64,000 nucleotides of DNA from the NCBI RefSeq assembly GCF_032854445.1, contig NC_088307.1, forward strand, positions 8,244,001-8,308,000, written 5' to 3'. Numbering within the stretch: the stretch's first letter is position 1; each line of letters opens with the position of its first letter. The position numbers and the translations under genes are program-made. Shown here piece after piece: positions 1 to 14,400 of this stretch. This DNA is from Liolophura sinensis (lineage: Eukaryota; Mollusca; Polyplacophora; Chitonida; Chitonidae). The notes under the pieces are model-generated. The model was not told where the DNA came from. It saw only the letters and a list, made by a program, of their open reading frames with translations, and did not search any database.

Positions 1-354
1 CTGGTGTAAATCTTCAATTAGCACTATCACATGCTAGGAAAGGAAAAGTTCTACCACCCATACTTGAATAGTTGTCGTATATTTACTACATCTATAGGTC
101 CGCTAATTTCACCTGGAAGGAGCTACAGTAGTCGTGATTTCCCCAATGCTGTCTTTTTTGTATTTAGTACGTACTGGTGTTAAAAACTATATTAGCACTA
201 TTAGATGCTTAGAATGGCGTGTGGAGCAATCATCAAAATCGGCAAACAACTGAATGAAGCATGGCTAAAAGTGTACTGCTAAAACTCTGCCAATGCCTAT
301 ATTTCTTTTTTGTGTAGAGGAGGATATATACGTTTCATTCATTAGTCTTTTGTT
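1..354 (+). repeat. Partial monomer at left edge
   Basis: The window opens inside module C of a monomer (CTGGTGTAAATCTTCAATT) and continues through module D to the first monomer start at 355. It carries the GAATGAAGCATGG variant near 253-265. The stretch matches 10278-10631 closely, which fits the 13-monomer period of 10277 bp. The array clearly extends beyond the left edge. Confidence 0.9.
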
Positions 355-3300
355 TTGGACTCACCAGTGATAATTTTAAGAAAAGAAACACAGCAGGAGT
401 TCACACAGAGTAAACATTTTCCACGCTTCTACTCGCCAGACACATTTTTCTCAAATGTCAATCCAAGCTTAAAGACTTTTCGAGTGGTGTCATTTTCCCC
501 ACATATAAACAGCCAGTGTTATACTTTTCCACTGCCTCTTACATCCTTCCTTGTATCTAGTACGTGCTGGTCTTTTCATTCCCACTAGCGCTATCAGATG
601 CTAGGAAGGAAACACAGCATCGTTGACGACAATTTTGCATTCGACTTCAATCCCTTCCTTGGATCTGATATGGGCTGGTGTAAAGCAAAAACTAGCACTA
701 TTAGATGCTAGGGAGGGTATTCTTACCGTCAGTTGTGTGCTTTGAATTCACTTCCAGTCAGGCGTCTTCCCTTCCTTGTATGTGCTACGTGCTGGTGTAA
801 ATCTTCTATTAGCACTATCACATGCTAGGAAAGGAAAAGTTCTACCACCCATACTTGGATAGTTGTCTTATATTTACTACATGTATAGGTCCGCTAATTT
901 CACCTGGAAGGAGCTACAGTAGTCGTGATTTAGTCTATGCTGTCTTTTTTTGTATCTAGTACGTACTGGTTTTAAAAACTATATTAGCACTATTAGATGC
1001 TTAGGATGGCGTGTGGAGCAATCATCAAAATCGGCAAACAACTGTCTGAAGCATGCCTAAAAGTGTACTGCTAAAACTCTGCCAATATTTCTTCTTTGTG
1101 TAGAGGAGGTTATATACGTTTCATTCATTAGTCTTTTGTTTTGGACTCACCAGTGATAATTTTAAGAAAAGAAACACAGCAGGAGTTCACACAGACTAAA
1201 CATTTTACACGCTTCTACTTGCCAGACACATTTTTCTCAACTGTCAATCGAAGCTTAAAGACTTTTCGAGTGATGTCATTTTCCCCACATATAAACACCC
1301 AGTGTTATACTTTTTCCACTGCCTCTTACATCCTTCCTTGTATCTAGTAAGTGCTGGTCTTTTCATTCCCACTAGCACTATCAGATGCTAGGAAGGAAAC
1401 ACAACATCGTTGACGACAATTTTTCATTCGACTTCAATCCCTTCCTTGGATCTGATATGGGCTGGTGTAAAGCAAAAACTAGCACTATTAGATGTTAGGG
1501 AGGGTATTCTTACCATCATTTGTGTGCTTTGAATTCACTTCCAGTCAAGCGTCTATCCTTCCTTGTATGTGCTACGTGCTGGTGTAAATCTTCTATTAGC
1601 ACTATCGCATGCTAGGAAAGGAAAAGTTCTACCACCCATACTTGGATAGTTGTCGTATATTTACTACATGTATAGGTCCGCTAATTTCACCTGGAAGGAG
1701 CTACAGTAGTCGTGATTTAGTCTATGCTGTCTTTCTTTGCATCTAGTACGTACTGGTTTTAAAAACTATATTAGCACTATTAGATGCTTAGGATGGCGTG
1801 TGGAGCAATCATCAAAATCGGCAAACAACTGTCAGAAGCATGCCTAAAGGTGTACTGCTAAAACTCTGCCAATACCTATATTTCTTCTTTGTGTAGAGGA
1901 GGATATATACGTTTCATTCATTAGTCTTTTGTTTTGGCTTTACCAGTGATTATTTCAAGAAAGGAAACACAGCAGGAATTCACACAGAGTAAACATTTTA
2001 CACGCTTCTACTCGCGAGACACATTTTTCTCAACTGTCAATCCAGGCTTAAAGACTTTTCGAGTGTTGTCATTTTCCCCACATAGAAACAGCCAGTGTTA
2101 TACTTTTTCCACTGCCTCTTACATTCTTCCTTGTATCTAGTACGTGCTGGTCTTTTCATTCCCACTAGCACTATCAGATGCTAGGAAGAAAACACAGCAT
2201 CGTTGACGACAATTTTTCATTCGACTTCAATCCCTTCCTTGGATCTGATATGGGCTGGTGTAAAGCAAAAACTAGCACTATTAGATGCTAGGGAGGGTAT
2301 TCTTACCGTCAGTTGTGTGCTTTGAATTCACTTCCAGTCAGGCGTCTTCCCTTCCTTGTATGTGCTACGTGCTGGTGTAAATCTTCAATTAGCACTATCA
2401 CATGCTAGGAAAGGAAAAGTTCTACCACCCATACTTGGATAGTTGTCTTATATTTACTACATGTATAGGTCCGATAATTTCACCTGGAAGGAGCTACAGT
2501 AGTCGTGATTTAGTCTATGTTGTCTTTTTTGTATCTAGTACGTACTGGTTTTAAAAACTATATTAGCACTATTAGATGCTTAGGATGGCGTGTGGAGCAA
2601 TCATCAAAATCGGCAAACAACTGTCTGAAGCATGCCTAAAAGTGTACTGCTAAAACTCTGCCAATATTTATTCTTAGTGTAGAGAAGGATATATACGTTT
2701 CATTCATTAGTCTTTTGTTTTGGACTCACCAGTGATAATTTTAAGAAAAGAAACACAGCAGGAGTTCACACAGAGTAAACATTTTACACGCTTCTACTTG
2801 CCAGACACATTTTTCTCAACTGTCAATCCAAGCTTAAAGACTTTTCGAGTGGTGTCATTTTCCCCACATATAAACAGCCAGTGTTATACTTTTTCCACTG
2901 CCTCTTACATCCTTCCTTGTATCTAGTACGTGCTGGTCTTTTCATTCCCACTAGCACTATCAGATGCTAGGAAGGAAACACAACATCGTTGACGACAATT
3001 TTTCAATCGACTTCAATCCCTTCCTTGGATCTGATATGGGCTGGTGTAAAACAAAAACTAGCACTATTAGATGCTAGGGAGGGTATTCTCACCATCAGTT
3101 GTGTGCCTTGAATTCACTTCCAGTCAGGCGTCTTCCCTTCCTTGTATGTGCTACGTGCTGGTGTAAATCTTCAATTAGCACTATCACATGCTAGGAAAGG
3201 AAAAGTTCTACCACCCATACTTGGATAGTTGTCGTATATTTACTACATGTATAGGTCCGCTAATTTCACCTGGAAGGAGCTACAGTAGTCGTGATTTAGT

Positions 3301-6300
3301 CTATGCTGTCTTTCTTTGTATCTAGTACGTACTGGTTTTAAAAACTATATTAGCACTATTAGATGCTTAGGATGGCGCGTGGAGCAATCATCAAAATCGG
3401 CAAACAACTGTCTGAAGCATGCCTAAAAGTGTACTGCTAAAACTCTGCCAATGCCTATATTTCTTCTTTGTGTAGAGGAGGATATATACGTTTCATTCAT
3501 TAGTCTTTTGTTTTGGACTCACCAGTGATAATTTTAAGAAAAGAAACACAGCAGGAGTTCACACAGAGTAAACATTTTACACGCTTCTACTTGCCAGACA
3601 CATTTTTCTCAACTGTCAATCCAAGCTTAAAGACTTTTCGAGTGGTGTCATTTTCCCCACATATAAACAGCCAGTGTTATACTTTTTCCACTGCCTCTTA
3701 CATCCTTCCTTGTATCTAGTAAGTGCTGGTCTTTTCATTCCCACTAGCACTATCAGATGCTAGGAAGGAAACACAACATCGTTGACGACAATTTTTCATT
3801 CGACTTCAATCCCTTCCTTGGATCTGATATCGGCTGGTGTTAAGCAAAAACTAGCACTATTAGATGCTAGGGAGGGTATTCTCACCATCATTTGTGTGCC
3901 TGGAATTCACTTCCAGTCAGGCGTTTTTCCTTCCTTGTATGTGCTACGTGCTGGTGTAAATCTTCAATTAGCACTATCACATGCTAGGAAAGGAAAAGTT
4001 CTACCACCCATACTTGGATAGTTGTCGTATATTTACTACATGTATAGGTCCGCTAATTTCACCTGGAAGGAGCTACAGTAGTCGTGATTTAGTCTATGCT
4101 ATATTTTTGGTATTTAGTACGTGCTGGTTTTAAAAACTATATTAGCACTATTAGATGCTTAGGATGGCGTGTGGAGCAATCATCAAAATCGGCAAACAAC
4201 TGTCTGAAGCATGCCTAAAAGTGTACTGCTAAAACTCTGCCAATACCTATATTTCTTCTTTGTGTAGAGAAGGATATATACGTTTCATTCATTAGTCTTT
4301 TGTTTTGGCTTTACCAGTGATTATTTCAAGAAAGGAAACACAGCAGGAATTCACACAGAATAAACATTTTACACGCTTCTACTCGCGAGACACATTTTTC
4401 TCAACTGTCAATCCAAGCTTAAAGACTTTTCGAGTGGTGTCATTTTCCCCACATAGAAACAGCCAGTGTTATACTTTTTCCACTGCCTCTTACATCCTTC
4501 CTTGTATCTAGTAAGTGCTGGTCTTTTCATTCCCACTAGCACTATCAGATGCTAGGAAGGAAACACAACATCGTTGACGACAATTTTGCATTCGACTTCA
4601 ATCCCTTCCTTGGATCTGATATGGGCTGGTGTAAAGCAAAAACTAGCACTATTAGATGCTAGGGAGGGTATTCTTACCGTCAGTTGTGTGCTTTGAATTC
4701 ACTTCCAGTCAGGCGTCTTCCCTTCCTTGTATGTGCTACGTGCTGGTGTAAATCTTCTATTAGCACTATAACATGCTAGGAAAGGAAAAGTTCTACCACC
4801 CATACTTGGATAGTTGTCTTATATTTACCACATGTATAGGTCCGCTAATTTCACCTGGAAGGAGCTACAGTAGTCGTGATTTAGTCTATGTTGTCTTTTT
4901 TGTATCTAGTACGTACTGGTTTTAAAAACTATATTAGCACTATTAGATGCTTAGGATGGCGTGTGGAGCAATCATCAAAATCGGCAAACAACTGTCTGAA
5001 GCATGCCTAAAAGTGTACTGCTAAAACTCTGCCAATATTTCTTCTTTGTGTAGAGGAGGATATATACGTTTCATTCATTAGTCTTTTGTTTTGGACTCAC
5101 CAGTGATAATTTTAAGAAAAGAAACACAGCAGGAGTTCACACACAGTAAACATTTTACACGCTTCTACTTGCCAGACACATTTTTCTCAACTGTCAATCC
5201 AAGCTTAAAGACTTTTCGAGTGGTGTCATTTTACCCACATATAAACAGCCAGTGTTATACTTTTTCCACTGCCTCTTACATCCTTCCTTATATCTAGTAC
5301 GTGCTGGTCTTTTCATTCCCACTAGCACTATCAGATGCTAGGAAGGAAACACAACATCGTTGACGACAATTTTTCAATCGACTTCAATCCCTTCCTTGGA
5401 TCTGATATGGGCTGGTGTAAAGCAAAAACTAGCACTATTAGATGCTAGGGAGGGTATTCTCACCATCAGTTGTGTGCCTGGAATTCACTTCCAGTCAGGC
5501 GTCTTCCCTTCCTTGTATGTGCTACGTGCTGGTGTAAATCTTCAATTAGCACTATCACATGCTAGGAAAGGAAAAGTTCTACCACCCATACTTGGATAGT
5601 TGTCGTATATTTACTACATGTATAGGTCCGCTAATTTCACCTGGAAGGAGCTACAGTAGTCGTGATTTAGTCTATGCTGTCTTTCTTTGTATCTAGTACG
5701 TACTGGTTTTAAAAACTATATTAGCACTATTAGATGCTTAGGATGGCGCGTGGAGCAATCATCAAAATCGGCAAACAACTGTCTGAAGCATGCCTAAAAG
5801 TGTACTGCTCAAACTCTGCCAATGCCTATATTTCTTCTTTGTGTAGAGGAGGATATATACGTTTCATTCATTAGTCTTTTGTTTTGGACTCACCAGTGAT
5901 AATTTTAAGAAAAGAAACACAGCAGGAGTTCACACAGAGTAAACATTTTACACGCTTCTACTTGCCAGACACATTTTTCTCAACTGTCAATCCAAGCTTA
6001 AAGACTTTTCGAGTGGTGTCATTTTCCCCACATATAAACAGCCAGTGTTATACTTTTTCCACTGGCTCTTACATCCTTCCTTGTATCTGGTACGTGCTGG
6101 TCTTTTCATTCCCACTAGCACTATCAGATGCTAGGAAGGAAACACAACATCGTTGACGACAATTTTTCATTCGACTTCAATCCCTTCCTTGGATCTGATA
6201 TGGGCTGGTGTAAAGCAAAAACTAGCACTATTAGATGCTAGGGAGGGTATTTTTACCATCATTTGTGTGCCTGGAATTCACTTCCAGTCAGGCGTCTTCC

Positions 6301-9300
6301 CTTCCTTGTATGTGCTACGTGCTGGTGTAAATCTTCAATTAGCACTATTACATGCTAGGAAAGGAAAAGTTCTACCACCCATACTTGGATAGTTGTCGTA
6401 TATTTACTACATCTATAGGTCCGCTAATTTCACCTGGAAGAAGCTACAGTAGTCGTGATTTAGTCTATGCTGTCTTTTTTGTATTTAGTACGTACTAGTT
6501 TTAAAAACTATATTAGCACTATTAGATGCTTAGGATGGCGTGTGGAGCAATCATCAAAATCGGCAAACAACTGTCAGAAGCATGCCTAAAAGTGTACTGC
6601 TAAAACTCTGCCAATACCTATATTTCTTCTTTGTGTAGAGGAGGATATATACGTTTCATTCATTAGTCTTTTGTTTTGGCTTTACCAGTGATTATTTCAA
6701 GAAAGGAAACACAGCAGGAATTCACACAGAGTAAACATTTTCCACGCTTCTACTCGCGAGACACATTTTTCTCAACTGTCAATCCAGGCTTAAAGACTTT
6801 TCGAGTGGTGTCATTTTCCCCACATAGAAACAGCCAGTGTTATACTTTTTCCACTGCCTCTTACATCCTTCCTTGTATCTAGTACGTGCTGGTCTTTTCA
6901 TTCCCACTAGCACTATCAGATGCTAGGAAGGAAACACAACATCGTTGACGACAATTTTTCATTCGACTTCAATCCCTTCCTTGGATCTGATATGGGCTGG
7001 TGTAAAGCAAAAACCAGCACTATTAGATGCTAGGGAGGGTATTCTTACCGTCAGTTGTGTGCTTTGAATTCACTTCCAGTCAGGCGTCTTCCCTTCCTTG
7101 TATGTGCTACGTGCTGGTGTAAATCTTCAATTAGCAATATCACATGCTAGGAAAGGAAAAGTTCTACCACCCATACTTGGATAGTTGTCGTATATTTACT
7201 ACGTGTATAGGTCCGCTAATTTCACCTGGAAGGAGCTACAGTAGTCGTGATTTAGTCTTTGCTGTCTTTCTTTGTATCTAGTACGTACTGGTTTTAAAAA
7301 CTATATTAGCACTATTTGATGCTTAGGATGGCGCGTGGAGCAATCATCAAAATCGGCAAACAACTGTCTGAAGCATGCCTAAAAGTGTACTGCTAAAACT
7401 CTGCCAATGCCTATATTTCTTCTTTGTGTAGAGGAGGATATATACGTTTCATTCATTAGTCTTTTGTTTTGGACTCACCAGTGATAATTTTAAGAAAAGA
7501 AACACAGCAGGAGTTCACACAGAGTAAACATTTTACACGCTTCTCCTTGCCAGACACATTTTTCTCAACTGTCAATCCAAGCTTAAAGACTTTTCGAGTG
7601 GTGTCATTTTCCCCACATATAAACAGCCAGTGTTATACTTTTTCCACTGCCTCTTACATCCTTCCTTGTATCTAGTAAGTGCTGGTCTTTTTATTCCCAC
7701 TAGCACTATCATATGCTAGGAAGGAAACACAACATCGTTGACGACAATTTTTCATTCGACTTCAATCCCTTCCTTGGATCTGATATGGGCTGGTGTTAAG
7801 CAAAAACTAGCACTATTAGATGCTAGGGAGGGTATTCTTACCATCATTTGTGTGCCTGGAATTCACTTCCAGTCAGGCGTCTTTCCTTCCTTGTATGTGC
7901 TACGTGCTGGTGTAAATCTTCAATTAGCACTATCACATGCTAGGAAAGGAAAAGTTCTACCACCCATACTTGGATAGTTGTCGTATATTTACTACATGTA
8001 TAGGTCCGCTAATTTCACCTGGAAGGAGCTACAGTAGTCGTGATTTAGTCTATGCTATATTTTTGGAATTTAGTACGTGGTGGTATTAAAAACTATATTA
8101 GCACTATTAGATGCTTAGGATGGCGTGTGGAGCAATCATCAAAATCGGCAAACAACTGTCTGAAGCATGCCTAAAAGTGTACTGCTAAAACTCTGCCAAT
8201 GCCTATATTTCTTCTTTGTGTAGAGAAGGATATATAAGTTTCATTCATTAGTCTTTTGTTTTGGCTTTACCAGTGATTATTTCAAGAAAGGAAACACAGC
8301 AGGAATTCACACAGAGTAAACATTTTACACGCTTCTACTCGCGAGACACATTTTTCTCAACTGTCAATCCAAGCTTAAAGACTTTTCGAGTGGTGTCATT
8401 TTCCCCACATAGAAACAGCCAGTGTTATACTTTTTCCACTGCCTCTTACATCCTTCCTTGTATCTAGTAAGTGCTGGTCTTTTCATTCCCACTAGCACTA
8501 TCAGATGCTAGGAAGGAAACACAACATCGTTGACGACAATTTTGCATTCGACCTCAATCCCTTCCTTGGATCTGATATGGGCTGGTGTAAAGCAAAAACT
8601 AGCACTATTAGATGCTAGGGAGGGTATTCTTACCGTCAGTTGTGTGCTTTGAATTCACTTCCAGTCAGGCGTCTTCCCTTCCTTGTATGTGCTACGTGCT
8701 GGTGTAAATCTTCTATTAGCACTATCACATGCTAGGAAAGGAAAAGTTCTACCACCCATACTTGGATAGTTGTCTTATATTTACTACATGTATAGGTCCG
8801 CTAATTTCACCTGGAAGGAGCTACAGTAGTCGTGATTTAGTCTATGCTGTCTTTTTTGTATCTAGTACGTACTGGTTTTAAAAACTATATTAGCACTATT
8901 AGATGCTTAGGATGGCGTGTGGAGCAATCATCAAAATCGGCAAACAACTGTCTGAAGCATGCCTAAAAGTGTACTGCTAAAACCCTGCCAATATTTCTTC
9001 TTTGTGTAGAGGAGGTTATATACGTTTCATTCATTAGTCTTTTGTTTTGGACTCACCAGTGATAATTTTAAGAAAAGAAACACAGCAGGAGTTCACACAG
9101 AGTAAACATTTTACACGCTTCTACTTGCCAGACACATTTTTCTCAACTGTCAATCCAAGCTTAAAGACTTTTCGAGTGATGTCATTTTCCCCACATATAA
9201 ACAGCCAGTGTTATACTTTTTCCACTGCCTCTTACATCCTTCCTTGTATCTAGTAAGTGCTGGTCTTTTCATTCCCACTAGCACTATCAGATGCTAGGAA

Positions 9301-11417
9301 GGAAACACAACATCGTTGACGACAATTTTTCATTCGACTTCAATCCCTTCCTTGGATCTGATATGGGCTGGTGTAAAGCAAAAACTAGCACTATTAGATG
9401 CTAGGGAGGGTATTCTTACCATCATTTGTGTGCCTGGAATTCACTTCCAGTCAGGCGTCTTTCCTTCCTTGTATGTGCTACGTGCTGGTGTAAATCTTCA
9501 ATTAGCACTATCACATGCTAGGAAAGGAAAAGTTCTACCACCCATACTTGGATAGTTTTCGTATATTTACTACATGTATAGGTCCGCTAATTTCACCTGG
9601 AAGGAGCTACAGTAGTCGTGATTTAATCTATGCTGTCTTTCTTTGTATCTAGTACGTACTGGTTTTAAAAACTATATTAGCACTATTAGATGCTTAGGAT
9701 GGCGTGTGTAGCAATCATCAAAATCGGCAAACAACTGTCTGAAGCATGGCTAAAAGTGTACTGCTAAAACTCTGCCAATGCCTATATTTCTTCTTTGTGT
9801 AGAGGAGGATATATACGTTTCATTCATTAGTCTTTTGTTTTGGATTTACCAGTGATTATTTTAAAAAAGAAAACACAGCAGGAATTCACAAAGAGTAAAC
9901 ATTTTCCACGCTTCTACTCGACAGACACATTTTTCTCAACTCTCAATCCAAGCTTAATGACTTTTCGAGTGGTGTCATTTTACCCACATATAAACAGCCA
10001 GTGTTATACTTTTTCCACTGGCTCTCACATAATTCCTTGTATCTAGTACGTGCTAGTCTTTTCAGTCCCACTAGCAGTATCAGATCCTAGGAAGGAAACA
10101 CAGCTTTGTTGACGACAATTTTTCAATCGACTTCAATCCCTTCCTTGGATCTGATATGGGCTGGTGTAAAGCAAAAACTAGCACTATTAGATGCTAGGGA
10201 GGGTATTCTCACCATCAGTTGTGTGCCTGGAATTCACTTCCAGTCAGGCGACTTCCCTTCCTTGTATGTGCTACGTGCTGGTGTAAATCTTCAATTAGCA
10301 CTATCACATGCTAGGAAAGGAAAAGTTCTACCACCCATACTTGAATAGTTGTCGTATATTTACTACATCTATAGGTCCGCTAATTTCACCTGGAAGGAGC
10401 TACAGTAGTCGTGATTTACCCAATGCTGTCTTTTTTTTATTTAGTACGTACTGGTGTTAAAAACTATATTAGCACTATTAGATGCTTAGAATGGCGTGTG
10501 GAGCAATCATCAAAATCGGCAAACAACTTAATGAAGCATGGCTAAAAGTGTACTGCTAAAACTCTGCCAATGCCTATATTTCTTTTTTGTGTAGAGGAGG
10601 ATATATACGTTTCATTCATTAGTCTTTTGTTTTGGACTCACCAGTGATAATTTTAAGAAAAGAAACACAGCAGGAGTTCACACAGAGTAAACATTTTCCA
10701 CGCTTCTACTCGCCAGACACATTTTTCTCAAATGTCAATCCAAGCTTAAAGACTTTTCGAGTGGTGTCATTTTCCCCACATATAAACAGCCAGTGTTATA
10801 CTTTTCCACTGCCTCTTACATCCTTCCTTGTATCTAGTACGTGCTGGTCTTTTCATTCCCACTAGCACTATCAGATGCTAGGAAGGAAACACAGCATCGT
10901 TGACGACAATTTTGCATTCGACTTCAATCCCTTCCTTGGATCTGATATGGGCTGGTGTAAAGCAAAAACTAGCACTATTAGATGCTAGGGAGGGTATTCT
11001 TACCGTCAGTTGTGTGCTTTGAATTCACTTCCAGTCAGGCGTCTTCCCTTCCTTGTATGTGCTACGTGCTGGTGTAAATCTTCAATTAGCACTATCACAT
11101 GCTAGGAAAGGAAAAGTTCTACCACCCATACTTGGATAGTTGTCTTATATTTACTACATGTATAGGTCCGCTAATTTCACCTGGAAGGAGCTACAGTAGT
11201 CGTGATTTAGTCTATGCTGTCATTTTTTGTATCTAGTACGTACTGGTTTTAAAAACTATATTAGCACTATTAGATGCTTAGGATGGCGTGTGGAGCAATC
11301 ATCAAAATCGGCAAACAACTGTCTGAAGCATGCCTAAAAGTGTACTGCTAAAACTCTGCCAATATTTCTTCTTTGTGTAGAGGAGGTTATATACGTTTCA
11401 TTCATTAGTCTTTTGTT
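355..11417 (+). repeat. Array block I: 13-monomer period of 10277 bp
   Basis: Monomer starts are 355, 1141, 1934, 2720, 3513, 4305, 5091, 5884, 6676, 7469, 8261, 9047, 9840 and 10632. The monomer at 10632 is the near twin of 355, down to the rare TCAAATGTCAATCC variant and a one-base-shorter T run before CCACTGCC. The interval 10277 bp equals 13 monomers. Spacing alternates between 786 and 792/793 because some monomers lack about seven bases around GCCTAT before TTTCTTC. Typical block markers are ACATGTATAGG, CTAATTTCACC and, in module D, the perfect palindrome AGTACGTACT. Confidence 0.85.
1934..8260 (+). repeat. 3-monomer HOR, 2371 bp (two copies plus a shortened third)
   Basis: Monomers at 1934, 4305, 6676 and 8261 begin TTGGCTTTACCAGTGATTA instead of TTGGACTCACC. 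1934 to 4305 and 4305 to 6676 are each 2371 bp, or three monomers. The step 6676 to 8261 is only 1585 bp, or two monomers. Monomer 6676 starts as the first type but ends with the GGATGGCGCGTGG and GTTGTCGTATAT markers of the second type (compare 3370 and 5746). The third copy therefore looks like the product of unequal crossover that removed one monomer length. Confidence 0.8.
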
Positions 11418-14400
11418 TTGGACTCACCAGTGATAATTTTAAGAAAAGAAACACAGCAGGAGTTCACACAGACTAAACATTTTACACGCTTCTACTTGCC
11501 AGACACATTTTTCTCAACTGTCAATCCAAGCTTAAAGACTTTTCGAGTGATGTCATTTTCCCCACATATAAACACCCAGTGTTATACTTTTTCCACTGCC
11601 TCTTACATCCTTCCTTGTATCTAGTAAGTGCTGGTCTTTTCATTCCCACTAGCACTATCAGATGCTAGGAAGGAAACACAACATCGTTGACGACAATTTT
11701 TCATTCGACTTCAATCCCTTCCTTGGATCTGATATGGGCTGGTGTAAAGCAAAAACTAGCACTATTAGATGTTAGGGAGGGTATTCTTACCATCATTTGT
11801 GTGCTTTGAATTCACTTCCAGTCAGGCGTCTTTCCTTCCTTGTATGTGCTACGTGCTGGTGTAAATCTTCTATTAGCACTATCACATGCTAGGAAAGGAA
11901 AAGTTCTACCACCCATACTTGGATAGTTGTCTTATATTTACTACATGTATAGGTCCGCTAATTTCACCTGGAAGGAGCTACAGTAGTCGTGATTTAGTCT
12001 ATGCTGTCTTTCTTTGTATCTAGTACGTACTGGTTTTAAAAACTATATTAGCACTATTAGATGCTTAGGATGGCGTGTGGAGCAATCATCAAAATCGGCA
12101 AACAACTGTCAGAAGCATGCCTAAAAGTGTACTGCTAAAACTCTGCCAATACCTATATTTCTTCTTTGTGTAGAGGAGGATATATACGTTTCATTCATTA
12201 GTCTTTTGTTTTGGCTTTACCAGTGATTATTTCAAGAAAGGAAACACAGCAGGAATTCACACAGAGTAAACATTTTACACGCTTCTACTCGCGAGACACA
12301 TTTTTCTCAACTGTCAATCCAGGCTTAAAGACTTTTCGAGTGGTGTCATTTTCCCCACATAGAAACAGCCAGTGTTATACTTTTTCCACTGCCTCTTACA
12401 TCCTTCCTTGTATCTAGTAAGTGCTGGTCTTTTCATTCCCACTAGCACTATCAGATGCTAGGAAGGAAACACAACATCGTTGACGACAATTTTGCATTCG
12501 ACTTCAATCCCTTCCTTGGATCTGATATGGGCTGGTGTAAAGCAAAAACTAGCACTATTAGATGCTAGGGAGGGTATTCTTACCGTCAGTTGTGTGCTTT
12601 GAATTCACTTCCAGTCAGGCGTCTTCCCTTCCTTGTATGTGCTACGTGCTGGTGTAAATCTTCAATTAGCACTATCACATGCTAGGAAAGGAAAAGTTCT
12701 ACCACCCATACTTGGATAGTTGTCTTATATTTACTACATGTATAGGTCCGCTAATTTCACCTGGAAGGAGCTACAGTAGTCGTGATTTAGTCTATGCTGT
12801 CTTTTTTGTATGTAGTACGTACTGGTTTTAAAAACTATATTAGCACTATTAGATGCTTAGGATGGCGTGTGGAGCAATCATCAAAATCGGCAAACAACTG
12901 TCTGAAGCATGCCTAAAAGTGTACTGCTAAAACCCTGCCAATATTTCTTCTTTGTGTAGAGGAGGTTATATACGTTTCATTCATTAGTCTTTTGTTTTGG
13001 ACTCACCAGTGATAATTTTAAGAAAAGAAACACAGCAGGAGTTCACACAGAGTAAACATTTTACACGCTTCTACTTGCCAGACACATTTTTCTCAACTGT
13101 CAATCCAAGCTTAAAGACTTTTCGAGTGATGTCATTTTCCCCACATATAAACAGCCAGTGTTATACTTTTTCCACTGCCTCTTACATCCTTCCTTGTATC
13201 TAGTAAGTGCTGGTCTTTTCATTCCCACTAGCACTATAAGATGCTAGGAAGGAAACACAACATCGTTGACGACAATTTTTCATTCGACTTCAATCCCTTC
13301 CTTGGATCTGATATGGGCTGGTGTAAAGCAAAAACTAGCACTATTAGATGCTAGGGAGGGTATTCTTACCATCATTTGTGTGCCTGGAATTCACTTCCAG
13401 TCAGGCGTCTTTCCTTCCTTGTATGTGCTACGTGCTGGTGTAAATCTTCAATTAGCACTATCACATGCTAGGAAAGGAAAAGTTCTACCACCCATACTTG
13501 GATAGATGTTGTATATTTACTACATCTGTAGGTCCGCTAATTTTACCTGGAAGGAGCTACAGTAGTCGTGATTTAGTCTATGCTGTCTTTCTTTGTATCT
13601 AGTACGTGCTGGTTTTAAAAACTATATTAGCACTATTAGATGCTTAGGATGGCGTGTGGAGCAATCATCAAAATCGGCAAACAACTGTCTGAAGCATGCC
13701 TAAAAGTGTACTGCTAAATCTGCTATATTTCTTCTTTGTGTAGAGGAGGATATATACGTTTCATTCATAAGTCTTTTGTTTTGGACTCACCAGTAATAAT
13801 TTCAAGAAAGGAAACACAGCAGGAATTCACACAGAGTAAACATTTTCCACGCTTCTACTTGCCAGAGACATTTTTCTCAACTGTCAATCCAAGCTTAAAG
13901 ACTTTTCGAGTGGTGTCATTTTGCCCACATATAAACAGCCAGTGTTATACTTTTTCCACTGCCTCTTACATCCTTCCTTGTATCTAGTACGTGCTGGTAT
14001 TTTCAGTCCCACTAGCACTATCAGATGCTAGGAAGGAAACACAACATCGTTGACGACAATTTTTCATTCGACTTCAAACCCTTCCTTGGATCTGATATGG
14101 GCTGGTGTAAAGCAAAAACTAGCACTATTAGATGCTAGGGAGGGTATTCTTACCATCAGTTGTGTGCCTGGAATTCACTTCCAGTCAGGCGTCTTCCCTT
14201 CCTTGTATGTGCTACGTGCTGGTGTAAATCTTCAATTAGCACTATCACATGCTAGGAAAGGAAAAGATCTACCACCCATACTTGGATAGTTGTTGTATAT
14301 TTACTACATCTGTAGGTCCGCTAATTTTACCTGGAAGGAGCTACAGTAGTCGTGATTTAGTCTATGCTGTCTTTCTTTGTATCTAGTACGTGCTGGTTTT

